Assembly: GCF_002286735.1 (NCBI RefSeq)
Contig: NZ_NRTA01000001.1
Span: 230,698-294,697, forward strand
Origin: Leptolyngbya sp. BC1307
GTDB taxonomy: Bacteria; Cyanobacteriota; Cyanobacteriia; Phormidesmidales; Phormidesmidaceae
Length of the DNA: 64,000 nucleotides
Reading direction: 5' to 3'
The notes under the pieces were generated by a model. That model was not told the origin of the DNA. It did no database searches and was given only the letters and a program-made list of their open reading frames with translations. This document shows, piece by piece, positions 1-8,916 of the stretch (positions within the stretch are counted from its first letter, which is position 1; each line of letters begins with the position of its first letter). The position numbers were made by a program, and so were the translations under genes.

Positions 1-79
1 CCTCCGGATAAAAGAAGGCAGCCATATAAAAGATAAAGCTGGCTGAGCCGAGCAGCACAGCTAAAACATTTGCGAGCAT
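1..79 (-). CDS. Ycf66-like membrane protein, N-terminal fragment (cut by window edge)
   Basis: The first 26 codons of a reverse-strand gene are visible, starting at an ATG whose complement lies at 77-79. They encode a hydrophobic N-terminus (MLANVLAVLLGSASF, then IFYMAAFFYPE). From memory, a first membrane helix followed by 'MAAFFxPE' is how many cyanobacterial Ycf66-family membrane proteins begin; that is family recall, not an alignment. The rest lies outside the window. A purine-rich AGGGAGG lies about 30 nt upstream of the ATG, too far for a normal ribosome-binding site, so a slightly earlier start is possible. Confidence 0.4.
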   Translation of the reverse strand, partial: MLANVLAVLLGSASFIFYMAAFFYPE

Positions 80-173
80 TCGCCGACCGTTTGCGTCCGA
101 CTGGGTTTGCCTCCCTATTGTGGAGGATAAAGGCCGACTTGCGGTAGCTAGCCGTAAAACATCGCTGGGATCG

Positions 174-1220
174 CTACATCGCGCCCGACTTTTTGCTGAA
201 CAGTACCAGCACCGTTTTTACAATCAGCTGAATGTCATACAGCAGACTCCACTTACGCTGATACTCTAAATCGAGCTGAATCACTTCTTCAAAGGTGGTG
301 ACGGTCGAGCGGCCGTTGACCTGCCATTCGCCAGTCATGCCGGGCTTGACATTCAGGCGCTGCCACTGCGAGATCTCGTACTGGGCAATTTCATCCGGTG
401 TCGGCGGGCGCGTCCCCACCAGGCTCATGTCGCCTTTGAGCACGTTCCAAAACTGAGGAAATTCATCCAGGCTGGTGCGCCGTAAAAATCGACCGATCTG
501 GGTAATACGTGGGTCATTGTCGTTTTTGAATAGCGGCCCTTCTACTTTGTTGGCGACCTCGCGCTTGCGGGCTTCGGCATCGGTCACCATTGAGCGAAAC
601 TTCCAGATGGTGAAGCGTTTGCCCATCCAGGAGCAGCGGGTCTGAGCAAAGAAAATTGGGCCACCGTCTTCGCGTTTGATGGCGATCGCCACCACCACTG
701 TCAAAACTGCCGTCAGCCCCAGCCCCACGAACGCCCCAATGATGTCCATCGCCCGCTTTGCTTTAGAACGGACTGATGGATGCGTCTCTGGCAGTTTTTC
801 TAGAGCGGACTGCACTTGCGCTGGCGTCGTCGCTGAGGGATCTGTCGGTTTTGAAGCAGGCTCAATATGGAAAATCTGATCGAGTTCAGTCAGAGAAAGG
901 GCCATTAGCACCTGATTAGGCACATTCACGAGCCGCAGCCTTGCGCCTTGTGACTCGCAAAGCTTGTGGCAAATGACCAGAGCGCCAATGCCGCTGCTGT
1001 CGATAAAGACCGTCTCACCAAAGTCTAAGACGACTTCTTTAAGATCAGGGTGATGGGCAAATGCCGTCTGACAGTCGCGCTTGAAGGCGACCGCCTCAAC
1101 GACCGTAAATGCTTTTGCAAGTTGAATGGTACCCATTGACTCCCAGACGGCTGCTTTAGAACTGGCGGCTTTAGGACTGGCATTGGGTGCAGCGGTAAAG
1201 CTTTGGTGGGGGCTAGTCAT
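174..1220 (-). CDS. STAS domain fused to a polyprenyl-phosphate sugar-1-phosphate transferase
   Basis: Two domains are joined in 348 residues. Residues ~28-120 form a STAS (anti-sigma-factor antagonist-like) domain, including the helix-start segment VFIDSSGIGALV, where the Ser of the DSSG motif is the usual phosphorylation site. Residues ~150-348 form a bacterial sugar transferase of the WcaJ/RfbP type: KRAMDIIG before one membrane helix, then KFRSMVTDAE, RRTSLDEFPQFWNVLKG and DMSLVGTRPP. The C-terminal family transfers a sugar-1-phosphate to undecaprenyl phosphate at the inner membrane, starting an exopolysaccharide repeat unit. The gene stands alone, but it may prime the polymer built by the genes at 17.4-33.6 kb. 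The STAS part suggests control by a kinase/phosphatase partner-switching system (inference). Confidence 0.88.
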   Translation of the reverse strand: MTSPHQSFTAAPNASPKAASSKAAVWESMGTIQLAKAFTVVEAVAFKRDCQTAFAHHPDLKEVVLDFGETVFIDSSGIGALVICHKLCESQGARLRLVNVPNQVLMALSLTELDQIFHIEPASKPTDPSATTPAQVQSALEKLPETHPSVRSKAKRAMDIIGAFVGLGLTAVLTVVVAIAIKREDGGPIFFAQTRCSWMGKRFTIWKFRSMVTDAEARKREVANKVEGPLFKNDNDPRITQIGRFLRRTSLDEFPQFWNVLKGDMSLVGTRPPTPDEIAQYEISQWQRLNVKPGMTGEWQVNGRSTVTTFEEVIQLDLEYQRKWSLLYDIQLIVKTVLVLFSKKSGAM

Positions 1221-1616
1221 GGCGTTAAATCGTCAGAGCAATTGCAGCTGCCTGGCCCTGCTTAGCTTCCCTAAAGTGGCTGCGCCCTCACAGTAGAAAC
1301 ACAGGTGCAGCGGTTAGCGCGGTAATTGTACAACGAGTGGAGACAGGCTTTGCTCGATCTTGGCTAAAAGGCAGACTCGCTCCATATCCATATATATAGG
1401 AGTGAATAGCCCTTTATCTGGTCAACTTATCGCAGAATAACCCGGCCTACCAGTACTTTTTACGGGCCTTTTGTCAGAACCTCATATCAGGTAGGGCTGC
1501 TTGTTGTTTTAATCAGGACGCTTGACAAAAGCCATTCGGGGGTTATCGGCAGTCTCTCATAGCAAGGGGCAAACGGCCCTGCGCCTTAGGACGTACCACC
1601 GAAGCGTCACTCAACC
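1221..1616. other. Intergenic region, about 400 bp
   Basis: This stretch lies between the start of the STAS/sugar-transferase gene and the stop of chrA, both on the reverse strand. It should hold the promoter of the former and the end of the chrA transcript. I see no coding frame with protein-like composition. A weak GGCC/GGCC hairpin followed by TTTT near 1442-1475 is not convincing as a terminator. Confidence 0.5.
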
Positions 1617-2837
1617 TCAAGCGGCTAAGCCCGTTAGCGACAGCAGTAGACCTGCCGCTGCACCCGCTAGTACCAGCCAGGCAGAATTCACCTTGAAGCA
1701 AAACACCATGATTGCACTCAAGACCGCCAGAATAACCGTCGGCCCATCAACCAGAGCCGCCTGCCCTAGGGTATAGGTGACGCCCGCCATCAGCCCTAGC
1801 GAAGCCGCATTGACGCCGTCTAAAAATCCGCGCGCCCAGGGCGATCGCCGCAGTTTGGGCACCCAAGGATTAACCAGGCCAACCAGCAGAAATGCCGGCA
1901 GAAAAATGCCGACGGTGCCAGCCAGCGCCCCGGCATGACCCGCTAGCAAGTAGCCGACAAACGTCGCGGTTGTAAAGACTGGCCCCGGCGTGAGCTGACC
2001 AATGGCAACGGCATCTAACAGCTGCTGTGAAGTCAGCCACTGATTTTGCTCGACCAGATCGCGCTGCAAAAAGGCTAGCAGCACGTAGCCGCTGCCGTAG
2101 AGGACACAGCCAATTTTAAGAAAGAATAAAAATACGCTGGCCCAGCCAATTGAGACGGCAGTCGCGGTGGTACTACCGACTTGAGCGATCGCACTAGAAA
2201 AAGGCAATAAAAAAGCGCCTGCGGTCGTCCCTCTAGACTGCCAGTTTTTAAACAGCATGACCGCCAGCCCGGCTAGCAGTAAGAGCGCCACCTCGTTGAG
2301 TCCGGCAAAGTAAGCAGCGATCGCCGCCATCCCAGCTAGCACTGTCGGCACGTCTTTAGCCGCCTTTCTCCCCAGCTTCACCAGCGCCTGTAGCACGACC
2401 GCGATAATCACCGGTTTAATGCCATACAGCAACCATTCCACCTGAGGCACGGTCTGGTAGCGCTCGTAAAGCGCAGCTAGCAGCCAGACCAAAACCATCG
2501 CCGGCAAAATAAAGCTGCCACCCGCGACAAACAACCCCGGCCACCGGGCTCTCTCATAGCCAATATGAATCGCTAGCTCAGTTGAATTTGGCCCCGGCAG
2601 CAAATTGGTCACCCCAATCAGGTCGAGCAGGTCTTCCCGGCTCATCCACTGCCGCCGCTTGACCACCTCATCATCCATCATCGCGACATGAGCAGCCGGG
2701 CCACCGAAGGCCACCGTCCCCAGGCGAAAGAAGACAGCCGCTAGTTCTTTCAACCGCTGCTGCTGCTGTTCGGGAGGCAGCGTCGCGTAGGCAGCAGTGG
2801 CTGGCGATATTGGACTGCTTGCTTTCTCTGAGTTCAC
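1617..2837 (-). CDS. chrA: Chromate efflux transporter, CHR family, two-domain
   Basis: A 406-residue polytopic membrane protein made of two homologous halves, as in long-chain ChrA. The first half carries the family signature around FGGPAAHVAMM and LPGPNSTELAIHIGY. The second half repeats it as YGSGYVLLAF and QLTPGPVFTTATFVGYL. The family exports chromate (and probably sulfate-like anions). A longer frame opens with TTG at 2885, but I prefer GTG at 2837: AGGAG lies 7 nt upstream of it, and the extra residues are not conserved-looking. It is flanked by unrelated genes, and no chrB regulator is adjacent. Confidence 0.9.
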   Translation of the reverse strand: MNSEKASSPISPATAAYATLPPEQQQQRLKELAAVFFRLGTVAFGGPAAHVAMMDDEVVKRRQWMSREDLLDLIGVTNLLPGPNSTELAIHIGYERARWPGLFVAGGSFILPAMVLVWLLAALYERYQTVPQVEWLLYGIKPVIIAVVLQALVKLGRKAAKDVPTVLAGMAAIAAYFAGLNEVALLLLAGLAVMLFKNWQSRGTTAGAFLLPFSSAIAQVGSTTATAVSIGWASVFLFFLKIGCVLYGSGYVLLAFLQRDLVEQNQWLTSQQLLDAVAIGQLTPGPVFTTATFVGYLLAGHAGALAGTVGIFLPAFLLVGLVNPWVPKLRRSPWARGFLDGVNAASLGLMAGVTYTLGQAALVDGPTVILAVLSAIMVFCFKVNSAWLVLAGAAAGLLLSLTGLAA

Positions 2838-2951
2838 GTCAGATCTCCTGACCAAGGCATCAAGTTGACATCTCAGACTATACAAAGCCTCAGGATAAAG
2901 CGCTGTATTTCAGAAGATAAAGCAGCTCATCTATTCCCGTTTAGAGGGGCA

Positions 2952-5255
2952 CTACTCGTCTGTATTACCAGTTAGGACAGCAGCCGTTTTCTGCTCATCA
3001 AGTTTGAGCATAATCACGCTTAAGGGAGGTAGCGTTAGATCTAGCGAGTAAGGACGGTTGTGAAAAGTCCAGTCTTCTGACCATTTGCCACCCAGGTTGC
3101 CGATGTTTGCCCCGCCAAACTCACGAGCATCGCTATTGAAAATCTCCCGGTAGTAGCCCTTAGTCGGAATGCCGACCCGATAGTGGCTATGCGGCTGCGG
3201 TGTAAAATTACACACCGTTAAGATAAAGTCGTCGCTGTCTTTGTCGTAGCGAATAAATGACACCACGCTATGGCGATTGTCGCTACAGTCCACCCATTCA
3301 AAGCCTTCTTGAGAAAAGTCCTGCGTATACAGCGCAGGCTCGCGTCGATAGAGATGGTTGAGCCGCTCAATGCAGTGCTTGAGCTGCTTGTGGCCATCAA
3401 ACTGCAATAGGTGCCACTCCAGGTCGCCCCATACATTCCACTCGCTCCACTGGCCAAACTCCATGCCCATAAACAGCGTCTTTTTGCCAGGATGAGCAAA
3501 CATATAGGCGAAGAGCGATCGCAAATTCGCCATTTTTTGCCAGTCATCTCCCGGCATTTTGCCAATCATGTGGCTCTTGCCATGCACCACCTCATCATGT
3601 GAGAGCGCCAGCATAAAGTTTTCGCTAAAAGCGTACCAGATGCTGAACGTGACATTGTTTTGATGAAACTGTCGGAACCAGGGGTCCATCTCGAAATAAT
3701 CGAGCATGTCGTTCATCCAGCCCATGTTCCACTTCAGGTTGAAGCCCAAACCACCGACATAGGTTGGCCAGGAAACCATCGGCCAGGAAGTCGATTCTTC
3801 AGCGATTGAAAGCGCGCCCGGATAGTAGCTAAAGATAGCGTGGTTCACCTGCTTGAGGCATTCCGCCGCTTCGATATTTTCCCGGCCACCGTAGTCGTTA
3901 GCGACCCACTCACCTGGCTTGCGGTTGTAGTCCAGATAAAGCATCGAGGCCACCGCATCAACTCGAATGCCATCAATATGGTACTTATCAAACCAAAACA
4001 GCGCATTTGCTACTAAGAAATTGCGCACCTCGTGGCGACCGTAGTTAAACACCAGGGTGCCCCACTCTTTATGCTCACCGCGTCGGGGGTCAGCATGCTC
4101 ATACAGGTGCGTGCCGTCAAAGAAGGCTAAGCCGTGACCGTCTTTGGGAAAGTGGCCAGGCACCCAATCTACAATCACCCCAATGCCATGCTGATGACAT
4201 TGATCAACAAGATACATAAAGTCTTCCGGGGTGCCATAGCGAGAGGTCGGCGCGTAGTATCCCGTCACCTGATAGCCCCAAGACCCGTCAAAAGGGTGCT
4301 CAGCCACCGGCAATACCTCAATGTGGGTAAAGCCCATTTCCTGCACGTAGGGAATTAGCTTGGCCGCTAGCTCTCGGTAGGTGAGAAACCGCGCCCCCGG
4401 TTTGAGCTCAGCCACCGTTACCACCGGGGCGTCACTGCCGTCGGCCATCTTTGCGGGCTCTGCCGAAGACGCATGTAACCAAGAGCCCAAATGCAGCTCA
4501 TAGACCGAAATTGGCTGAGTCGTCGCGTCAGTCTGGCGGCGGTGCTCCATCCAGTCGCTATCTTGCCATGAGTGCTCCTCTAGATTGGTGACCACAGAGG
4601 CTGTCTTCGGTCTGACTTCCTGCTGAAATCCGTAGGGGTCTGACTTTTCGTAAATGTGCCCGTCGTAGTTTTTGATTTCGTACTTGTAAGAATCGCCCGC
4701 TTTGAGCTGCGGAACAAACAAGTCCCAAATACCGCTGTTGCCTTTACGCATCTGATACTGGCGACCGTCCCAGTTATTAAAATCGCCAATCACTGATACG
4801 TTGCGCGCGTTAGGGGCCCATACCGAAAAATAAACCCCCTTCACATCGCCGCTCACCGTGGGATGAGCGCCCATTTTTTCGTAAATGCGATGATGGTTGC
4901 CCTCAGCGAACAAATGCGCGTCAAAGTCGGTCAGTACCGGCGACTTAAATGCGTAAGGGTCGTAGACAACATGCTCATTAGCGCCTTCTTTGTAGCGAAT
5001 CTGGTAGTTGGCTAGCTCCTGAGCGTCGATCACAACCTCAAAAAACTGAGGATGCTGATCATTTTGCATAGGGAACTCTTTACGCGCTTCGGGGATGACC
5101 ACCCAGGCCGCATCTGCCTTGGGTAAATAGGTGCGCACAACCCAGACCTGCTGGCCGTCTTGCTCTATAGAATGCGGCCCTAAAACCTCAAAGGGGTTTT
5201 GGTGCTGATTCCAAACAATCCGCTCGATTTGTTCAAGAGCAATCGTTGACGACAT
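2952..5255 (-). CDS. glgB: 1,4-alpha-glucan branching enzyme
   Basis: Full-length GlgB (767 residues from ATG 5255). An N-terminal extra domain (~1-100) is followed by CBM48 (YFSVWAPNARNVSVIGDFNN), a GH13 catalytic barrel and an all-beta C-terminal domain. Catalytic signatures are visible: DWVPGHFPKD, GIRVDAVASMLYLDY (nucleophile Asp), AEESTSWPMV (acid/base Glu) and ALSHDEVVHGKS. It creates alpha-1,6 branches in glycogen in the cytosol. GTG 5273 is an alternative start, but ATG 5255 has AGGTGA about 8 nt upstream and matches the usual start of cyanobacterial GlgB. The gene is monocistronic here. Confidence 0.97.
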   Translation of the reverse strand: MSSTIALEQIERIVWNQHQNPFEVLGPHSIEQDGQQVWVVRTYLPKADAAWVVIPEARKEFPMQNDQHPQFFEVVIDAQELANYQIRYKEGANEHVVYDPYAFKSPVLTDFDAHLFAEGNHHRIYEKMGAHPTVSGDVKGVYFSVWAPNARNVSVIGDFNNWDGRQYQMRKGNSGIWDLFVPQLKAGDSYKYEIKNYDGHIYEKSDPYGFQQEVRPKTASVVTNLEEHSWQDSDWMEHRRQTDATTQPISVYELHLGSWLHASSAEPAKMADGSDAPVVTVAELKPGARFLTYRELAAKLIPYVQEMGFTHIEVLPVAEHPFDGSWGYQVTGYYAPTSRYGTPEDFMYLVDQCHQHGIGVIVDWVPGHFPKDGHGLAFFDGTHLYEHADPRRGEHKEWGTLVFNYGRHEVRNFLVANALFWFDKYHIDGIRVDAVASMLYLDYNRKPGEWVANDYGGRENIEAAECLKQVNHAIFSYYPGALSIAEESTSWPMVSWPTYVGGLGFNLKWNMGWMNDMLDYFEMDPWFRQFHQNNVTFSIWYAFSENFMLALSHDEVVHGKSHMIGKMPGDDWQKMANLRSLFAYMFAHPGKKTLFMGMEFGQWSEWNVWGDLEWHLLQFDGHKQLKHCIERLNHLYRREPALYTQDFSQEGFEWVDCSDNRHSVVSFIRYDKDSDDFILTVCNFTPQPHSHYRVGIPTKGYYREIFNSDAREFGGANIGNLGGKWSEDWTFHNRPYSLDLTLPPLSVIMLKLDEQKTAAVLTGNTDE

Positions 5256-5876
5256 ATAAATCACCTGGTTCACGTAAGTTTTAAGTTAGAAGGGGCTGCT
5301 TTGCAGCTGATGTAGCTCCCTTTCGTTGGCCCTTGGCAACTAGCTGCACTTCCCAAGGCGCTAGATTGAAAAGACGGCTAAAGAATAGCTATATGGGCCT
5401 TTTAAGGACAAAGACCTATTTTGAGGACACTGCCCGCCCGCAGACTTTAGCAGCAATATTCGGGGCGTTTCTCAATCTATCAAAGACGACCTGCCCAATC
5501 GAACGCTGTCCCCAAATTCTGTGCCCTTGAAATAGCTATGTATAGCCAGCAACAGTCATTGAATGCGCGTTTGATATGCTTGCAAGCTTAACAAAACTTG
5601 ATGACTTTAGGCGATTTTTCCAGGGAAAGCCCGGTTTTATAACCCGGCTAGATAGCCTAAGGCGAGAGCAATTGATATTTTCAACGCTCTTCCTTAAGTC
5701 TCTGCATACTCTGCATACCTGTTAGGTCTGACCTATCCTTTGCAGCTTAACTGTAGGTGGCAGCCCAGAAAACTACCTTATTACATAAATATTGACCGTC
5801 TGAATTGACAGACTGGGCGGAACAATTCGTGCGGGTCGTTAGGATAGCTATCGGCGCATGGCGGTAGCGAGATGCG
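5256..5876. other. Intergenic region, about 620 bp
   Basis: Lies between the glgB start and the stop of the small secreted-protein gene, both on the reverse strand. It should contain the glgB promoter. The longest frame, about 65 codons at 5333-5530 (+), has no recognisable composition or ribosome-binding site and is not annotated. I see no RNA gene or repeat. Confidence 0.5.
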
Positions 5877-6239
5877 CTACTGGATGAACGGCAAAATGGG
5901 CCGAACGGATCGCCGCAGTTGGAGAAGAAAAATCAGGTAGCGAACCTCTGTGCTGACTAAGGTATCGCCTGCAGGCGCTGCTAACACTTCCTGGATTTGA
6001 GCGTACTCGGCGGCGCTGAGGGGTTCTCCGGTGAGGGGCGATCGCGCCGCCGTAATCACTTCTGTCCGCAAAATTTCCTCAGGAATATCGGCAGCTGGCT
6101 CAAGCGCTGGATGCTCTGCAGAGATGGGCTCGGCGGGGGCGTTCTTCAGGTTAATTTCGGCAGCCGCTACCTGTACTGGCCCGATCCACAGTGCCACGCC
6201 TAGCCCCCAACCTAACTGGCCAAATGCTTTCAGCGCCAT
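5877..6239 (-). CDS. Small secreted protein of unknown function
   Basis: A 120-residue protein with a cleavable-looking signal peptide (GQLGWGLGVALWIGP then VQVAAAE; likely cleavage after AAA). The mature part is Ala/Pro/Glu-rich and contains a segment reminiscent of a compact helical region near residues 55-110 (ITAARSPLTGEPLSAAEYA). A strong ribosome-binding site (GGAGG, 6-7 nt before ATG) supports it being real. I do not recognise a named family. It is divergent from the next gene across a 255-bp promoter region. Confidence 0.75.
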   Translation of the reverse strand: MALKAFGQLGWGLGVALWIGPVQVAAAEINLKNAPAEPISAEHPALEPAADIPEEILRTEVITAARSPLTGEPLSAAEYAQIQEVLAAPAGDTLVSTEVRYLIFLLQLRRSVRPILPFIQ

Positions 6240-6494
6240 GGCAATCCTCCTTTAAGACAGCTACCATAGTGTCCCATAAGACATCGGTGTCGATCTTACC
6301 CGTGGCTTAAATTTGTAGAGTGCCAACGCTTAATGCAAAAGCTTTGGCACTGAGATGTTTGTGTATGCTTCTGTCCGAGGCTGGTCTATATAATGCTCTC
6401 GGGCCAGCGACGCGGATGAAGCAACTCACTGGTCTCACGGGCATCTGCTTGACGAATTCCCGCCTGCCGAACTCATTAGGAACCTATCTGAGCT

Positions 6495-7343
6495 ATGAAA
6501 TTTATCACAGGGAAACTCCCTAACACTGCGACCCGTCTGCTTACCCGAGGGCTGTTGGCAGCAGCTGTGATTACCGGCGTCGCGGGAGTCGCCCACCGAG
6601 CTGCGATCGCTCAAACCGTCTTGCAGCAGCAAGGGACCCTAGCCCCGATGGAAGATACCTATACCTTTGACGGGGAGATGGGCCAGAGTATGACCATCGA
6701 ACTTCAGAGTGAAGAATTTGACACCATTTTGATGCTCAAAGGCCCGAATGGCGAAGTCTTAACCTCTAACGATGACTACGGCGGTACGCTCAACTCTACT
6801 ATTGTGTTTGAGCTGCCTGAGAGCGGTACCTATAGCGCGGTGGCCAGCTCATTTTCAGGGCAGGGCGGCAGCTACCAGATCGAAATCCGTCCGGCCAGTG
6901 AGTATGAGCAGGTCTTTAGCCGGGCCTATAATCTCTCTATCTCAGAAGACTTTGCCGACTCGATTGAAGCCTATACAGCCGCGATCGCACTCGATGATAC
7001 CAATCCGGGTGCTTACTTAGGCCGCGCTGAAGCCACCATCAACCGATCCTACCTTGACGCTGACAGCAGCATCAGCGGCCCGACCGACCTGCCTGAGCCC
7101 GTGATTGATGCTGTCGTCGCTGACTACCTCAAAGCCGCCGATTTGCTAGAGCAGCAGGGTCAGGCAGGCCCAGCCGCCTCCCTGCGCGAGCAAGCTCAGT
7201 ACTTCACAGGGGAGCTTTCTGTTGAAGAACCGGCCCCCGTCCAACCTGAAGTCGCCCCGACGCCCCCAGCCGACAGCCCCATGCCTGTAGAGCCAGATGG
7301 CGGCATTGGCGACGGTGCGACCCCTCTACCTGACGCTGGGTAG
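6495..7343 (+). CDS. Secreted protein with bacterial pre-peptidase C-terminal (PPC)-like domain and TPR-like tail
   Basis: 282 residues. Residues 1-40 form a signal peptide ending near AIAQT. Residues ~42-135 are a beta-rich PPC-like domain (YTFDGEMGQSMTIELQSEEF, LMLKGPNGEVL, ESGTYSAVASSF). A TPR-like helical segment follows (~140-230: YNLSISEDFADSIEAYTAAI, GAYLGRAEATINRS). The last ~40 residues are Pro/Glu-rich. Such proteins are periplasmic or extracellular; the PPC domain is normally an accessory of proteases, but no protease domain is present here. Function unknown. It ends just before a clear terminator. Confidence 0.8.
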   Translation: MKFITGKLPNTATRLLTRGLLAAAVITGVAGVAHRAAIAQTVLQQQGTLAPMEDTYTFDGEMGQSMTIELQSEEFDTILMLKGPNGEVLTSNDDYGGTLNSTIVFELPESGTYSAVASSFSGQGGSYQIEIRPASEYEQVFSRAYNLSISEDFADSIEAYTAAIALDDTNPGAYLGRAEATINRSYLDADSSISGPTDLPEPVIDAVVADYLKAADLLEQQGQAGPAASLREQAQYFTGELSVEEPAPVQPEVAPTPPADSPMPVEPDGGIGDGATPLPDAG

Positions 7344-7354
7344 CGTCTGATTTG

Positions 7355-7400
7355 AGCCACTCACCTCAGTGACTGATTAGCTCAGGTGAGTTTGGCTTTT
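7355..7400 (+). terminator. Intrinsic terminator of the PPC/TPR gene
   Basis: AGCC-ACTCACCT (7355-7366) pairs with AGGTGAGT-TT-GGCT (7384-7397), giving a 12-bp stem interrupted by a TT bulge. It is followed by TTTT. It lies 12 bp after the stop codon and separates two convergent genes. Confidence 0.7.
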
Positions 7401-7447
7401 GACATCTTCTTTGACATCTTCACTGAGCAGCGAGCGAAGTTAGGCCG

Positions 7448-8335
7448 TTATCGCTTGAGTCGTAGTTTGCCTAATAGTCGCCCGTCCAGTACCGCTAGAC
7501 CGGCTAAAATCAGAGCCATGCCTGAGGCCGCTGTGAGACTTAGCCGCTCATGTAAAAAGACGGCGCTGAGCAGCAGGGCAGAAAATGGCACCAGAAAAGA
7601 GACTAGAGACGTTTTGACAACGCCCGCTTCCGCCAGCAGCCGGTAGTAAATCAGGTAGGCCAGGGCAGTTGGAAATATTCCTAGCGCCAGTACAGCGAGT
7701 CCGGCTGTCCACTGCCATTCCACGCTGAGTGGCCACTCTACTATCAGGGTGAGCGGCACCATAATCACCGCGCCCATTGTGACCGTCATGGTAGAAACGA
7801 GCTGAGCGGGAATCGCTTTAAACCGCCTTCCCCAAAACCCGGCTAGCGCGTAAGATAAAGCCGCCCCTAGAATTGCTAATTCGCCGAAACCTTGCAAGCT
7901 AAACCCCTGCAAAACGCCAGGGCCGATCAGCACTATTACACCGCTAAACCCCAGTAGCACGCCCAGTCCGCGAGTCAGCGTCAGCCGCTCTCCGACGATA
8001 AATACCGCCAGCACCACCGTAAAGATAGGCGCAGCCGCAATCAAGATAGAAGCCAAACTAGCGCTAATGTGCTGTTGCGCCCATACCACCAATCCAAACG
8101 GCAGTAGATTATTGAGTATGCTCAGTCCGGCGCACTGTACCCAGAGCCTCCGTTGCTGAGGCCAGCGCCGCCCCTGTCTTAAAATGACGAGATTAAGCAT
8201 GACTGCGGCCACGCCCATACGCCCTAAAACGATCATCAGCGGAGAAAACGTCGGCAGCGCCAGTTCCATCAGAACAAAGGCGCTACCCCAAAAGCAGGCA
8301 AGCAAAGCCAGCCACAGCCACTGCCGTAACGACAT
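7448..8335 (-). CDS. EamA-family (DMT superfamily) metabolite exporter
   Basis: 295 residues with ten predicted membrane helices arranged as two EamA repeats (first repeat from LWLALLACFWGSAFVLMELA, second from ILGAALSYALAGFWGRRF). The tryptophan/glycine-rich first helix and the GERLTL and HERLSL loop ends of each half are typical of YdcZ/RhaT-like transporters. Family members export amino acids, nucleobases or other small metabolites across the inner membrane; the substrate cannot be read from sequence. It is convergent with the PPC protein gene. Confidence 0.88.
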   Translation of the reverse strand: MSLRQWLWLALLACFWGSAFVLMELALPTFSPLMIVLGRMGVAAVMLNLVILRQGRRWPQQRRLWVQCAGLSILNNLLPFGLVVWAQQHISASLASILIAAAPIFTVVLAVFIVGERLTLTRGLGVLLGFSGVIVLIGPGVLQGFSLQGFGELAILGAALSYALAGFWGRRFKAIPAQLVSTMTVTMGAVIMVPLTLIVEWPLSVEWQWTAGLAVLALGIFPTALAYLIYYRLLAEAGVVKTSLVSFLVPFSALLLSAVFLHERLSLTAASGMALILAGLAVLDGRLLGKLRLKR

Positions 8336-8530
8336 ATTTTTGCCAGATGAAAGTATTGCTTAAGTAAAATTCTTTATCTAGAGAATATACAAACAGAAGA
8401 CAGTCTACTTCTGACTACTGTCTACTGTCTCCTGCCTCTTAATTCTCTACCAAGCCAAAGCATTCTAGCCCAAGCCAATACCTGACGCGATCGCCTTTAG
8501 CATCGGTAAATCTACAACAGGCAATGCTAC

Positions 8531-8725
8531 TTAACCCACCTCGTGACCCGTCGCGGTGATAGCTTGCCGAACGGAAGATTCAGACATTTCTGAGTCTACT
8601 TCTACCGTCTTTTGCTCGATGTTAACTTTCACGTCTGCATTCTCATCGTGAACTTTGATCCCTTTGGTGATCGTATCGCCGCAGCCCGCGCACATAATGG
8701 ACGGCACTTTGAAAGTCGTACTCAT
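8531..8725 (-). CDS. Heavy-metal-associated (HMA) domain metallochaperone
   Basis: A 64-residue single HMA (Atx1-like) domain with a beta-alpha-beta-beta-alpha-beta pattern. The metal-binding loop is MCAGCGDT near residues 12-19 (the family norm is MxCxxC; here the motif is IMCAGC). The ribosome-binding site AGGAG is 9 nt before ATG. In cyanobacteria such proteins carry copper (or zinc) in the cytosol to P-type ATPases such as CtaA/PacS; no ATPase is adjacent. The CAGC pair is intact, so metal binding is expected. Confidence 0.9.
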   Translation of the reverse strand: MSTTFKVPSIMCAGCGDTITKGIKVHDENADVKVNIEQKTVEVDSEMSESSVRQAITATGHEVG

Positions 8726-8916
8726 AGCTCAAAATCTCCTGGATAAAACCTTATGTATTAAGCATCACTGATCCTATCTGTTTAGGGGTAACCTGCCTGC
8801 CAAATAGCGGCTTGGCAGCCGATTTTTATGGCTATAGACAGGTCTTTAGTATGTCTGGGGAGATAAATGTAAGCGGATCTGCCGTAGCTTAGGAATGAAT
8901 TATCTTCAGTAGAGGC

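Noticed and set aside
5333..5530. A 65-codon forward frame upstream of glgB
   Set aside because: No recognisable sequence features, no ribosome-binding site, and it lies in the glgB promoter region.
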